DNA from: Excoecaria cochinchinensis
Lineage: Eukaryota; Streptophyta; Magnoliopsida; Malpighiales; Euphorbiaceae
Length of the DNA: 64,000 nucleotides
Reading direction: 5' to 3'
NCBI GenBank assembly: GCA_947683425.1
Contig: CANTUQ010000078.1
Span: 1,552,001-1,616,000, forward strand
The notes under the pieces were generated by a model that worked only from the letters and a program-made list of their open reading frames with translations, was not told where the DNA came from and searched no databases. The position numbers were made by a program, and so were the translations under genes. Shown here one piece after another: positions 21,334 through 34,087 of the stretch (positions are counted from its first letter, which is position 1; each line of letters starts with the position of its first letter).

Positions 21334-22338
21334 CTATGCAAAACACCCTAACATAGTTATGCTTTTCAGTCCATCTCTTCCTACTCATTAAGACTTCAAA
21401 TCTCACTCTCACTTTTGGCAATCAACCCATAAACATCAACCACATAGTCAATTAGTACATACCTATTTTCCCTTCTTGTTTTGACATTCATTAATAACAC
21501 GAATCATAATCATTCTCAAGCACTTTATCACCAAGCATGTTACTACTACAATCATATAATCTAGCATCACATAATTCATGCTCAAACTTCAATTTCACAT
21601 ACACATACAATTCAATTCAAATCTCTACTCAACCAACACAAATCACACAATTACACAATTAAGGTTTGTTCCCAAACCTTATCGCCTTAGCTCCTAGTCT
21701 TGACGGACGCTCGTTTCCCCAATTACTGCTTTTCCTTTATCCTTCTTCCCTTCTTCAGCTAGCAAAACCAATTCAAATTCCAGGATTGGACATAATCCAT
21801 CAATACTCACCCAATACCAAATCAAATCAAAAAGAAGAGTAGAAGATGAAAACACTATGCACTTAATCACTTACCTCTTAGGTTTAACCCTTAATTCTTT
21901 AGCAACTTATCATCTATATGCTTACACTTCTTAAGGCCTCTCTAAAACTCACTCTCATGCAAGAAAGAAAAGAGAAGAACACAGAAAATGACTGGATTAC
22001 ACAAATGAAGCTCTTCTCTTCCCTTAGCTCACTTTTGCATGCAAAGGTGGAGGTGGCACTCACTCACAAAGCCACATGGAATCCACTATCAAAACCTGCC
22101 TCTTTTAACCAATTCCTTACATTATTTTATTCTTAATTAACCCTCTATTAAATTTATTAATCAGCCTTTAACTCATGCTTATTACAACCATATATAATTA
22201 CCATTTAATCCCTCAACTATTCTTCTTTCTTTCAATTAAGTCCTGCCTTCATTTCAATCTAGTCCAAAACTCACATTCGATACACACACACATGCCAATT
22301 TAAGTTAATTCTTTTAGGGTACAAATTCGGCCATGACA

Positions 22339-23119
22339 ACAAAAGCAAAGGAGGGCAGCAAGGTCATTTTTGAATTCTAGCAATAAATGGAATCCGAAAT
22401 GGAGTAAAAATGAAGAAAAGAAAAAGGAGTACCATTCGGTTTCTAAGGAGAAAGACTATGAAACAAACAAAGGCAAGGAAAAGAGTACTTCATTCCAAAA
22501 AGGTACTACTGATCCTTCACCTAAACTTTCTAAACATAGGGATATAAAGTGTTTTAAGTGTCAGGGACGTGGTCATTATGCATCTGAATGTCCTAATAGA
22601 AAAACTATGTTTATTAAGGGGGAAGAAATTATTTCTGAGTCTGATAATGGAGATGAGTCTGATGGTAGTGAATTGAGTATGCCACCTTTAGAAGATTGTT
22701 CAGATAACGATGAGTGTGTTGAATATGCTGTAAAAGGGGAGGCTTTAGTTACTAGGCGTGTTTTGAATATGAATGTGAAGCAGGATGGCCTAGAACAAAG
22801 GGAACATATATTTCACACTAGATGCTTGATAAGTGGGAAGGCTTGTAGCCTAATCATAGATGGGGGTAGTTGCACTAATGTAGCTAGTACTACTTTGGTA
22901 GAAAAATTGAGCTCGAAATGTGAAAAGCATCCTAACCCATATAGGCTGCAATGGTTAAATGATAGTGGTGAAGTTAAAGTGACCAAGCAGGTGGTAGTTG
23001 CATTTTCCATTGGTAGGTACGCAGATGAGATTGTATGTGATGTAGTACCAATGCAAGCTGGTCATATTTTGTTGGGTAGGCCTTGGCAATTTGATAGGCG
23101 TGTTGTGCATGATGGGTAT
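22339..23119 (+). CDS. gag-pol: F gag C-terminus (zinc knuckle) and protease
   Basis: Continues the F polyprotein after S1. A basic, low-complexity stretch is followed by a CX2CX4HX4C zinc knuckle (CFKCQGRGHYASEC, about 22550-22591), which would bind RNA. An acidic spacer (MPPLEDCSDND) comes next. The retropepsin-like protease has its catalytic motif as IDGGSCTNVAS (Asp codon at 22859-22861); the usual D-S/T-G is D-G-G here, as in the relatives in this window. The conserved ILLGRPWQFDRR lies near the end. It is cut in HDGY by solo LTR S2 at 23120 and resumes at 25795 with KNRYSFVHNG. No stop or frameshift of its own is seen. Confidence 0.88.
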
Positions 23120-24522
23120 TGTGACGCGCGCCGGATGTCCACTCGGCCGCCCCTATGGCAGCCCACTTGAGGGCGATCGGGCACTTGAGGGTCCGTTAAC
23201 AGCTTGCAATAAATCGCAAGTGCGTCTATATTGGGCAACAAGGAGGTTTCATGGAGTCGCCACCCAATAGAACATTGGGAAAGTTTCTCTCGCCTCGGAG
23301 AGCCTAAGACTGCGCTTATTATCCATTTTGGGCCAGCCAAAGGGGTCTTGGAAGGTAAACCTCTCGCCCTAAGGAGCCTAGGACTAACGCCAAGTTTCGT
23401 AACACAAGAGGTGTCTTGGAGGGTAAACCTCTCGCCTCTTTAAGCCCAAAGACCAGAGAAAGTTCGGGACTCCCCATTTATTCATACCTTGGTTAAGTTT
23501 ATAATCGAGTTTTGAATTTAGTATTTCATGCCTTTTCTCATTCAATTTTAATGCAATTTAATTAAACGCATATCAATCATATAATAAAAGCGATAAATAA
23601 AGTAAAATAAATTACAATAAAACTAGGGGCGGAATACAACCCCCATTTATAAATAAAATGCAAATCATATATAAATCGGGCTATTTATTAAAAATGAGAA
23701 CGTTGGTCCTCTCATGCATAATTTAAGAAAACAATTTTAAAGTGATAATTTATTTTGGATAAAAAATCTAGGACATTGGTCCCATTTTTATTAAATAAAA
23801 TCTAATTTAGTTTAATAGAAATATTTTTGGTGATTTTCTTAATTAACGTGCATGGAAATAAATTTATTATTACAAATTACATAATAATCAATTAAACCAA
23901 AATAATAAAAAGCAACAAAAATAATAAACAACTCCCAAATGGATCTTCAAATCTCCATGGGCTCCCACTTGACAAAACTCACATATGAAAATAAGTATTG
24001 AAAAATGAAAAAAAAATAAAAATAAAAAAAACAAATAAAAATGAAGTTAGTATAAAAATAATTAAACATATGACTTGAAAATAATTAAGTTAATGCAAAC
24101 AAAATTGCATCATATATGATAAGCCAATTAAAATGACATAATAAATATGCAATATAACAAATTAACAAAATCAACATGCATAAAAAAAATTACATGATAA
24201 TAATAAAATTCAACATGCAAAAACAAGCATAAAATAATGATGATAGAATTTAACATGCTTAAAAACACATAAAATAATAATTATAATATCCAATCATGCA
24301 TAAAAAGTATAATACATATAAAATTCAGCATGCATAAAACATATTAATAATAACAACATGTATAAAAAGCAAAAGTAATAATAAAATCAACATGCATAAG
24401 AAATAAATAATAATAGTAATAATAAAATTAAACAAGAATAAGGATAATAATAATACTAATGATGGTAATAACTACAATAATAATAATAACACAATAATAA
24501 CAAAGAATATGAACCATCAAAC

Positions 24523-24642
<120 letters not shown>

Positions 24643-25488
24643 GAAGATGAACAATATGAACAACATGAACAATATGAACAATATGAACGATTAAATAAAA
24701 ATAATATGAACAAAAGTAATAGCATGAACAATTAAAGAAGAAATAAGAACAAAAAAATAATAGTATGAACAATTAAATAAAAAAAATAAGAAATATGAAC
24801 AATTAAATAATAGATCTAAAAGAATTTACATGTTGATTAGTTAATTAGAAAATAAAAAAACAAGAAATAAGAAGAAAATAATAAAACTAAAAGAATTTAC
24901 ATGTTAACTAGTTAAATAAAAACAAAAGAATGAAATTAAAATTAATTTAAGAAATTGAGCCAAGAATAATTACCCTCAAATTTATCTTGAAGAGATGAAG
25001 GTAGATGATCAAATTCCTTGTCTTGATTTGAAGAATATGATTAGAAAAATAAAAATATTGAAAGATGAATTTTACTCAAGAACAAACAATTGATTTGTTT
25101 GTCTCAAAGTAAAAAATTGTTTGATTGAAAATAAGAAAATTCTCAAGAACAAAAATAGTTATTTTTTGCCTTAAGATTAGAAATTCATAAAATTTGTTCT
25201 TGAAAGAAGAAAGAAGAAGAAAAATATTTCCTAAAGAAAAAATCCCCCTTAATTCCCACTAAAAAACTCTTTTTATTCCCCCTTAAAATTCAGATTTTTT
25301 TAATTAAGAAATTAAATTAATTTAATTCCCATAATTACAAAAAACCACTGAATTTATTGGGTTGGAAGATAGAAGGCTTTTTGAATTAAAATTTGCAAAA
25401 AAAATGAGTTAAAAAGCATTTAAAATGAAGAAGTTATGGCCAAAAGGGCCAAAATAGGCAAAACGGACGAACAGGGGCGCGAAGGGCC

Positions 25489-25536
25489 GACCGACGGCCT
25501 GCCCGTCCGAAGGCGTGACCGACGGCCTGCCCGTCC
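25489..25536 (+). repeat. Pair of identical 20-bp GC-rich direct repeats
   Basis: GACCGACGGCCTGCCCGTCC occurs at 25489-25508 and again at 25517-25536, in a GC-rich island of about 80 bp within AT-rich S2. Confidence 0.88.
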
Positions 25537-25789
25537 CTCGCGCGGAATTTTTTTTTTTTTTTTTAAATTTTTATAAAATATAATAATTTAAAACTCACTT
25601 TTTTCATCACAAAATAAATTTTAAAATACTTTAAAAATATTTTTGAAATACATTTTTATTTAATTTTAAAACAACAAATCGACAAGGAAATCGTCACTTC
25701 CAACTTCATTCTTTTTGCCTATAGACCGGCACACTTAATTTCATCATTGGGTAATCCTGATCTTGGCTACTCGGGACCCGGTGTCTACA

Positions 25790-28700
25790 GGTATAAGAAT
25801 AGGTATTCTTTTGTGCATAATGGACATAAAATTACTCTTGCACCTTTGTCACCTAAAGAAACTTACCTTGAGCAATTGAGAAATCAACAAACTTCAAGTG
25901 GGAGTTCGGGTAGTGAGGTGAAAAAGAAAGAAGAGAGAAAAGAGGCCATGAGAGAAAAGAATAAGAATAAAGGCCTAATGGTGAGTGACTGCACAAGTGA
26001 GCAAAAGAAAGTGGGATGTGCAGAAGAGAAAAAGTTAGTGAGTGAAAAGAAAAAGAATGATGGGAGAATTGAGAAAAAGGAAATTGAGAGTGAAAAAGTG
26101 AAGAAACAATCATGTTTTTATGCAAAACAGAGAGAAGTTAAAAGTGCATACTTAGGCAAGAGAGCTCTAGTCTTGATTCGGTTTAAGGAAACTTTGTTTA
26201 CTAAAACTGATCTTAAGCCCGAGTTGCCTAGTGTTTTTGTGACTTTATTGCAAGAATATGAAGATGCCTTTCCAGAAGAAGTTCCACATGGATTACCACC
26301 CTTAAGAGGGATTGAGCACCAGATTGATCTTGTACCCGGGGCTCAAATACCTAACCGTCCAGCTTACCGAAGCAATCCAGAGGAGACGAAGGAGTTGCAG
26401 AGGCAAGTGGATGAATTGCTTTAAAAGGGTTATGTGAGGGAAAGCATGAGTCGTTATGCTGTACCAGTCTTATTGGTACCCAAGAAAGATGGAACATGGA
26501 GGATGTGTGTCGATTGCAGAGCGGTCAACAAAATCACTGTAAAGTATCACCACCCTATAGCTAGGTTAGATGATATGCTAGATGAGTTGCATGGTGCATG
26601 TATGTTCACTAAAATTGATTTAAAAAGTGGCTATCATCAAATTAGGATGAAAGAGGGAGATGAATGGAAAACTGCGTTTAAGACTAAATATGGATTGTAT
26701 GGGTGGTTAGTAATGCCTTTTGGGTTATCTAATGCACCTAGTACTTTCATGCGATTAATGAACCATGTCTTGCGTGATTTTCTTGGTAAATTTGTGGTTG
26801 TTTACTTTGATGACATTCTAGTTTATAGCAAGTGCTTAGATGAACATATTACGCATGCTAAATCTGTTTTGGATGTGTTGAGAAAAGAAAAGTTGTATGC
26901 AAACCTTAAGAAGTGTTCTTTTTGCTTGGATAAAGTTGTCTTCTTAGGTTTTGTAGTGAGCTCTAAAGGAGTGGAGGTTGATTCTGAAAAGGTGAGGGCC
27001 ATTCAAGAATGGCCAACGCCTAAATCAGTGACTGAGGTAAGGAGTTTCCATGGATTAGCTAGCTTTTATAGGCGGTTTGTTAGAGATTTTTCTACTATTG
27101 CTGCACCACTGAATGAGATTGTTAAAAAGAATGTTGGGTTTAAATGGGAAAAAGAGCAAGAAAATGCATTTTGCACTTTAAAAGAGAAATTATGTACTGC
27201 TCTTATTTTGCATTTACCTGATTTTTCTAAGACTTTTGAGATTGAATGTGATGCTTCTGGGATTGGTATAGGTGCTGTTTTGATGCAGGAAAATCGTCCC
27301 ATACCTTATTTCAGTGAGAAATTAAGTGGTCCAGTATTGAACTATTCCACCTATGACAAGGAGCTTTATGCATTGGTGAGAGCTCTTGAAGTGTGGGAGC
27401 TCTACTTGCTGCCAAAGGAATTCGTGATACATAGTGATCACCAGTCTCTCAAGTATTTGAACGGACAAGGTAAATTGAGTAAGTCGCATGCAAGTTGGGT
27501 TGAGTTTTTGGAAACATTTCCATATGTGATCAAATACAAGCAAGGTAAGGAAAACGTTGTGGCTGATGCACTATCTAGAAGGTATGCTTTGATTTCTATG
27601 CTTACTTCTAAGTTGCTTGGATTTGAGCATTTGAAAGATTTGTATGTTAATGATGCTGATTTTGCCACCATGTATCATGCTTGTGAAAATACTGCATTTG
27701 ACAAGTACTATAGACATGAGGGATATCTTTTTAAAGGAAAACAACTTTGCATTCCTACATGTTCTATTAGGGAGTTGCTTGTTAGGGAATCACATAATGG
27801 GGATTTAATGGGGCATTTTGGTGTGCACAAGACCTTAAATATGCTTAGTGAACATTTCTATTGGCCGAATATGAGGAGAGATGTAGAAAGGATTTGTGCC
27901 AAGTGCATTGCATGTAAACAAGCTAAGTCTAGATCTATGCCTCATGGACTATATACACCATTGTCTGTACCTAGAGAACCGTGGACTGATATCTCAATGG
28001 ATTTTGTATTGGGTTTGCCTAGGACTAGGAAGGGAAGAGATAGCATATTTGTTGTTGTGGACAGATTTAGTAAGATGGCTCATTTTATTGCTTGCCATAA
28101 AACAGGTGATGCAACAAACATTGCTGATTTATTCTTTAGAGAGGTGGTTCGGCTTCATGGAGTGCCAAGAACCATTGTGTCAGATAGGGATACTAAGTTC
28201 CTGAGTCATTTTTGGAGAGTTTTGTGGGGAAAGTTAGGTACTAAGCTTTTATTTTCTACTACATGTCATCCACAAACTGATGGACAAACAGAAGTAGTAA
28301 ATAGGACTTTAGGAACCATGTTGCGTGATATTATTGGAAAGAATTTGAAAACTTGGGAAGATTGTTTGCCATTCATTGACTTTGCATATAATCGTGCTGT
28401 ACATTCTTCTATAGGTTTTTCTCCATTTGAAATTGTGTATGGTTTTAACCCATTGACTATTTTGGATTTAATGCCTTTACCTTTGAATAAGCATGCTAGT
28501 TTAGACGGTAAAAAGAAGGCTGATTTGGTTAAAACAATGCATGAGAAAGCACGGGAACAGATTAAGAAGAAGAATCGCATATATGCACAAAAAGCTAATA
28601 AAGGAAGAAAACGAGTCATTTTTGAACCAGGTGACTGGGTTTGGGTGTATATGCGACAAGAGCGGTTTCCACATCAAAGGAAGTCAAAACTTGATGCAAG

Positions 28701-29097
28701 GAGTGATGGACCATTCCAAGTGTTCGAAAGAATCAATGAAAATGCATATAAGATTGACTTGCTTGGTGAGTATAATGTTAGTGCTACTTTTAATGTTTCT
28801 GATTTATCTCCTTTTGACTTTGATTCAGATTCGAGAACGAATCCTTTTGAAGAGGGAGGGGATGATACGAGCACTATCAAGGAACAACAAAAGGATGAGC
28901 TAGCATTACCAAATGGTCCAATGACAAGATTTCGGGCTAAGAAGTTCAAAGAGGCACTAAAACGTTATATGGGCCGAATTGTGGAAGCTTTGGATAGCAA
29001 CTCAATGGGGCAGAATTGTGAAGGCCAAATGTGCATGATAAATTTGACATGTGCAAGTCATGTGCCACTTGACATGTGCCATGCATGTGACACTTGA
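25790..29097 (+). pseudogene. pol: F pol: RT, RNase H, integrase and LTR-encoded tail
   Basis: Continues the F polyprotein. A Lys/Glu-rich linker leads to RT: VPVLLVPKKDGTWRMCVDCR, KIDLKSGYHQIRM and YFDDILVYS with the catalytic Asp pair at 26809-26814. RNase H follows (IECDASGIGIGAV, Asp at 27250; HSDHQSLKYL). Integrase has an HHCC zinc site (GHFGVHKT, CAKCIACK), catalytic Asp in MDFVLGLPRT (28000) and SDRDTKF (28183), and Glu in TEVVNRT (28291), then a GPF-type module (DGPFQVFERI). There is no chromodomain. The frame crosses the polypurine tract and 3' LTR start (28863) and encodes LPNGPMTRFRAKKFKEAL before stopping. A single TAA (26422-26424) breaks ELL*KGYV, where relatives have a sense codon. 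All visible active-site residues are intact, so this is a barely broken copy. Confidence 0.92.
28828..28862 (+). promoter_or_regulatory. Hairpin and polypurine tract of F
   Basis: GATTCG-AGAA-CGAATC (28828-28843), then the purine-rich GAAGAGGGAGGGGA (28849-28862) touching the 3' LTR. This block also encodes SRTNPFEEGG of the pol end. Confidence 0.8.
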
Positions 29098-29728
29098 CAT
29101 GTGCACATCATGTGACACAATACATGTGCAATGCATGTGTTGCTTAATGGACTTATGGCCTTATTTGTTTGGGCTCTTAGTTTAGGCTTTTATTTATTAT
29201 TTTTATTTGATTATTTGTAATATGCTAGGCCTTAACTTATTCTTTTGGGCTTATTTAAGTGAGATGGGCTTTAATTAGCTTAGACTCATTTAATTAGTTC
29301 TTTTTAGACTTTTTGGGCTGAATTTTAAGTTAATTAGTGTGGGTTTTAGTTATCTTGATGTAAGGCCCATGGTTTAAGGCCTATTTGATTAATTAGGGTT
29401 TTTTCTAGCTTAAGGGAGTATATATACTCCACAAAAACGAGATTGGAGGCCGATTTGACTAATTTGATAAATTTCTTTTGGCTTGGCCGAATTCATCTTT
29501 AGAGAGGATAGCTTGTCTTCTTCTTTTGCATTAAGAATATAAATTCTTATCAAGGTAATTACTTGTGGCGAATTCTGTTCTTGTGTTTAAATCAACCTAA
29601 TTATTTGTGTTTCCTTTCACTTTATTGATTGGGGGTTCAATAGGGTTGGGAATTTACTCTTATTCATGTCTATGCCATATTGTATGTTCAAGGGGTTTCG
29701 GGTTCTTTAGCCTTGGGGTTCCGCATCA
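28863..29728 (+). repeat. 3' LTR of F
   Basis: TGATACGAGCAC...TTCCGCATCA, 866 bp. It has about eight CATGTG hexamers at 29040-29140 and a TATA-like tatatata near 29420. Compared with the 5' LTR it has an extra CATGTG-containing segment and several substitutions. tcatt follows at 29729. Confidence 0.92.
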
Positions 29729-32700
29729 TCATTAGTGGCTAGGCGAGCTTTAAACTTGAATGTTAAGGAAGATAGCCTAGAACAAAGAGAAAACATATTT
29801 CACACTAAGTGTTTAGTTAATGGGAGAGTGTGCACAATCATTATTGATGGGGGGAGTTGCACGAATGTAGCTAGAGTGAGTATGGTTGAGAAGCTGAACT
29901 TGGCATGTGAGAAGCATCCTAGACCTTATAGATTGCAATGGTTAAATGATAGTGGAGAGGTTAAGGTGACACGCCGGGTTAGAGTGCCATTTTCTATTGA
30001 ATGGTACAAGGATGAAGTTTTATGTGATGTTGTACCCATGCAGGCAGGCCATTTGCTTTTGGGAAGGCCTTGGCAATTTGATAGACAAGCTATTCATAAT
30101 GGGTACACTAATAGATTTTATTTTTCTTATGAAGGTAAAAAGGTTGTTTTAGCCCCATTATCTCCTCAAGAGATTTATGAAGATCAAAAGAAAATGTTTG
30201 AGAAAGAGAAAGAGACTTCGGCCAAAAGAGAAAAGGGGAGAGAGGTTTCAGCCCAAGGGGTGAGAGAGAGAGAAAAAGAAAGGAAAGGTGGAAAAGAGGC
30301 CCAAAAAGAAACAAAACAAATAAATGGCCCAGTGGTGAGTGAAAACAAGCAAGGGGGGTGGCAAAAATAGAATTTCTATGTGAAGGCAAGAGTGGTCAAG
30401 AGTGCATTAGCTTTGAGACAACGTTTGGTCCTTACAATCTACAAGGAAGTTTTGTTTTCTGACACTGACCCTAATATTGATTCTTTGCCTCCTAGTTTTA
30501 TTTCTTTGTTGCAGGAGTATTCTGATGTTTTTCCTAATGAGATGCCAGACGGATTACCACCTTTGAGGGGGATAGAACATCAGATTGATTTTGTGCCAGG
30601 ATCTACCATTCCCAATAGACCAGCCTATAGAAGCAATCCTTTGGAAACTAAGGAGATGCAAAGGCAAGTGGAAGAACTCATGGAGAAGGGATTGGTGAGA
30701 GAAAGCATGAGTCCATGCGGAGTGCCTATCCTTTTAGTGCCTAAGAAGGATGGAGCATGGAGGATGTGTGTTGATTGCCGTGCGGTCAACAAAATCACTG
30801 TAAAGTATAGACATCCCATTCCTAGGCTAGATGATATGTTGGATGAATCATGTGGTGCTGTATATTTTACTAAAATTGATTTAATGAGTGGATATCATCA
30901 AATTAGAATGAAACCTGGTGATTAGTGGAAAACAGCTTTTAAAACTGAATATGGTTTGTATGAGTGGTTGGTTATGCCATTTGGGCTATCTAATGCCCCT
31001 AGCACTTTCATGAGGCTTATGAACCATGTATTGCGTGCATATCTAGGAAAGTTTGTTGTGTGTATTTTGATGATATACTCATTTATAGCAAGTCTTATGA
31101 AGAGCATACTGAGCATGTTAGGCTAGTTTTACAAACCTTGAGATCTGAAAAGTTGTATGCTAAGCTTAAGAAATGCACATTTTGTATAGATAGACTTGTA
31201 TTTCTTGGTTTTGTGGTGAGTGCACAGGGTATTGAAGTAGATGAAGAGAAAGTGAAGGCAATTAAAGATTGGCCCACGCCTAAGTCCATTTCAGATGTGA
31301 GGAGCTTTCATGGCTTAGCAAGTTTTTATGGGCATTTTGTGCAGGATTTCTCTTTTGTTGCTGCACCACTTACAGAAATTATCAAGAAGGAAGTTGGGTT
31401 CAAGTGGGGAGAAGTACAGCAAAAGGCATTTGAGACTTTGAAAGGGAAGTTGTGTTCTGCTCCTATTTTATCTTTACCTAACTTTGATAAAACATTTGAA
31501 ATAGAATGTGATGCTTCTGGTGTAGGTATTGGGGCGGTTTTAATAGAAGAAAAGAAGCCAATTGCCTATTTCAGTGAGAAGCTTCATGGAGCCCAACTCA
31601 ATTATTCAACCTATGACAAGGAGCTTTATGCCTTGGTGAGAGCATTGGATGTGTGGCAGCATTACCTCCTACCTAAGGAGTTTGTCATTCACACCGATCA
31701 TGAGTCCCTCAAACACTTGAAGGGACAAGGTAAGTTGAATAAAAGGCATGCTGAATGGGTTGAATTTATTGAAACATTTCCCTATGTTATTCAATACAAG
31801 CATAGTCCCTCAAACACTTGAAGGGACAAGGTAAGTTGAATAAAAGGCATGCTAAATGGGTTGAATTTATTGAAACATTTCCCTATGTTATTCAATACAA
31901 GCATAGAAAGGATAATATTGTTGCTGATGCATTATCAAGAAGATATGCCTTGATTTCTACACTTAGTTCTAAGTTGTTAGGATTTGAGCATATTAAGGAA
32001 TTATATGTAGGGGATCTTGATTTTGGTAATGTGTATGCAGCATGTGAGCATCAAGCTTTTGATAAATTTTATAGGCATGATGGTTTTTTGTTTAAGGGCA
32101 GCAAGCTTTGTTTGCCTAAGTGTTCAATTGGTGATTTGCTTGTATTAGAATCTCATTGTGGGGGATTGATGGGACATTTTGGGGTGTATAAGACTTATGA
32201 TATGTTAAATGGGCATTTTTATTGGCCTCATATGCGTAGAGATGTGGAAAAAGTATGTAATTCATGTATTGCATGTAGGCAAGCTAAGTCTAAAACTATG
32301 CCCCATGGTTTGTATATGCCTCTACCCGTACCTAGTTCTCCTTGGACTGATGTTTCTATGGATTTTGTGCTTGGATTGCCTAGAACTAAACGTGGTAGAG
32401 ATAGCATTTTTGTTGTGGTAGATAGGTTTAGCAAAATGGCTCACTTTATTGCTTGTCATAAATGTGATGATGTTGTTTATGTTGCTGACCTATTCTTTAA
32501 AGAAGTTTTGCGTTTGCATGGTATGCCACGCACCATTGTTTCTGACAGGGATACAAAGTTCCTTTCACATTTTTGGCATGTTCTATGGGGTAAGTTGGGT
32601 ACAAAGTTGTTATTTTCTACTACTTGCCACCTGCAGACAGATGGTCAAACAGAGGTAGTGAATAGATCTTTGGGTACCTTACCTCGTGCTATAGTGGGTA

Positions 32701-33251
32701 AGAATCTCAAAACATGGGAGGATTGTCTACCTTTCATTGAATTTGCTTATAATAGAAGTATTCATTATTGTACTGGTTTTTCACCATTTGAAATTATTTA
32801 TGGTTTTAACCTACTGACTGTGCTTGATCTTTGTCCATTGCCTTTAAATGAGCTTTCAAGTTTAGATGGCAACAGGAAGGCAGAATTGGTAAAGACTTTG
32901 CATGAGAAAGCATGGGCTAACATTGAGAAGAGGAACCAGAAGTATGCTGAAAGAGCTAATAAAGGAAGGAGACAAGTGGTATTTGCTCCTGGAGATTGGG
33001 TTTGGGTGCATTTTCGCAAGGAAAGTTTTCCAAACCAAAGGAAGGGAAAGTTGGATGCATGTGGTGATGGTCCATTTCAATTCTTGGAGTGCATCAATGA
33101 TAATGCTTCCAAGATAGATTTACCAGGTGAGTATGGTGTTTCTGCTACATTTAATGTTTCTGACCTTTCTCCTTTTGATGTGGATGCAAATTTGAGGACA
33201 AACCTTTTTAAGGAGGGAGGGAAGATACGGATCCAACCAAAGATCCTTTGA
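29729..33251 (+). pseudogene. pol: Right arm of J: gag end and pol, heavily broken
   Basis: Resumes J after F with LVARRALNLNV. Protease has IDGGSCTNVA. Damage in order: TAG in GGWQK*NFYV near 30368, TAG in place of Trp in KPGD*WKTAF near 30923, a small deletion shifting the frame in the KFVV-YFDDIL region near 31057, and a 101-bp tandem duplication in RNase H (31704-31905). RT, RNase H (IECDASGVGIGAV) and integrase (GHFGVYKT, MDFVLGLPRT, SDRDTKF, TEVVNRS) are otherwise recognisable. Integrase plus the tail is open from about 31818 to 33251. The end SNLRTNLF-type motif is degenerate (NLRTNLFKEGG). The LTR-encoded tail is out of frame because two bases are missing at the LTR start. Closest relative in the window: M. 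Confidence 0.9.
31704..31905 (+). repeat. 101-bp tandem duplication in J RNase H
   Basis: gtccctcaaacacttgaagg starts at 31704 and again at 31805, and the two copies are almost identical. 101 is not a multiple of three, so the reading frame shifts. Confidence 0.9.
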
Positions 33252-34087
33252 AGATGCCTAGTGGTCTAATAACAAGAGGACATGCTCAGAAGCTAAAGAT
33301 GGCTATGTCATCTTTTGTTCAAGACTTTGTCACTCAAGAAATTCATGAAGAGGCTATTAAGAAATGTTATGGAGAACTTGAAGGCCAACGCAAAGTACTT
33401 AGCCTTTTGAAAGCAAATGAAGGAATTGGGCCAATTTAAGCCATCAAGGGCTTATACAACTTTGGGCTTTTAATTGTACATGTCATGTGCTTCATTTAAA
33501 AGTCACCTGACTCCTTTAAGTTGTGGTTTAATGGGCTAAGCGTGTGGGCTTCTTGTTTGGGCTTAATTTAGTTAGTTTGGTTATTTATTTAATCTTTCTT
33601 TTGGGCTTTCATTTTCGGCCTATAAGACTTAATTTTAAGTGAGTTTATTTTCTTTAGTTTGGGCTTAATTTATCTTGTAAAGCCCATGGAGAATTTGGCC
33701 TATGTGTGTTTAAGGCCTTATTAAGGTTTGTTTTTTAGGTTTTAAGGGTAATTAGGGTTAGCCACCATATATATAAGCTAATATGAGTTGTAAACTTCAG
33801 ATTTGATGAATTAAACATTTTGAGAGTGTTCTCTTATTAGCTTGGCCGAATCCTATAGAGAGATTAGTGAGGATTGCTTGCTCATCTTTCTATTGCATGA
33901 AGAATTTGATTACTTATCAATTATCTTGATTGTGGCATTTTCATCTTCTTCATTTTTCCTGATTATTTGCGTTTTCAATCACAAGTTGAATGGGGGTTCA
34001 ATAGGGAGGGATTTTATCTCTTTGTTTCTTTGCTAACCATCTTGTATGTGTGGGTTTGTAGCTTGTTAGCTATTGGGTTCCGCATCA
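33223..34087 (+). repeat. 3' LTR of J
   Basis: Starts near 33223 with its TGAT damaged (agatacggatccaacc against tgatacggatccagcc in M) and ends GGGTTCCGCATCA at 34087. It encodes KMPSGLITRGHAQKLKM near its start. K3 pol resumes at once. Confidence 0.88.

Larger units (their letters stand above)
19795..22338 (+). repeat. Foreign 2.5-kb solo LTR S1 (acaaa duplication)
   Basis: TGTGACACCC...GGCCATGACA with TG/CA ends, flanked by acaaa at 19790-19794 and 22339-22343, and unrelated to the other LTRs here. It contains no credible ORF. It holds two adjacent perfect hairpins (20171-20210) and a five-unit array of near-palindromes (21006-21333). A long LTR starting TGTGACACCC recalls Del/Tekay-type Ty3/gypsy elements, but I am not sure of the lineage. 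It could be an internally deleted element rather than a true solo LTR; I found no second LTR copy within it. The orientation is not proven. Confidence 0.8.

Noticed and set aside
19795..22338. Possible host gene or promoter in the gag gap of F
   Set aside because: TG/CA ends, a 5-bp acaaa duplication and lack of long ORFs make it a solo LTR.
23120..23470. GC-richer stretch with short ORFs on both strands, possibly a gene fragment
   Set aside because: It forms the start of S2, with the ggtat duplication outside; the ORFs overlap in opposite strands and show no recognisable domain.
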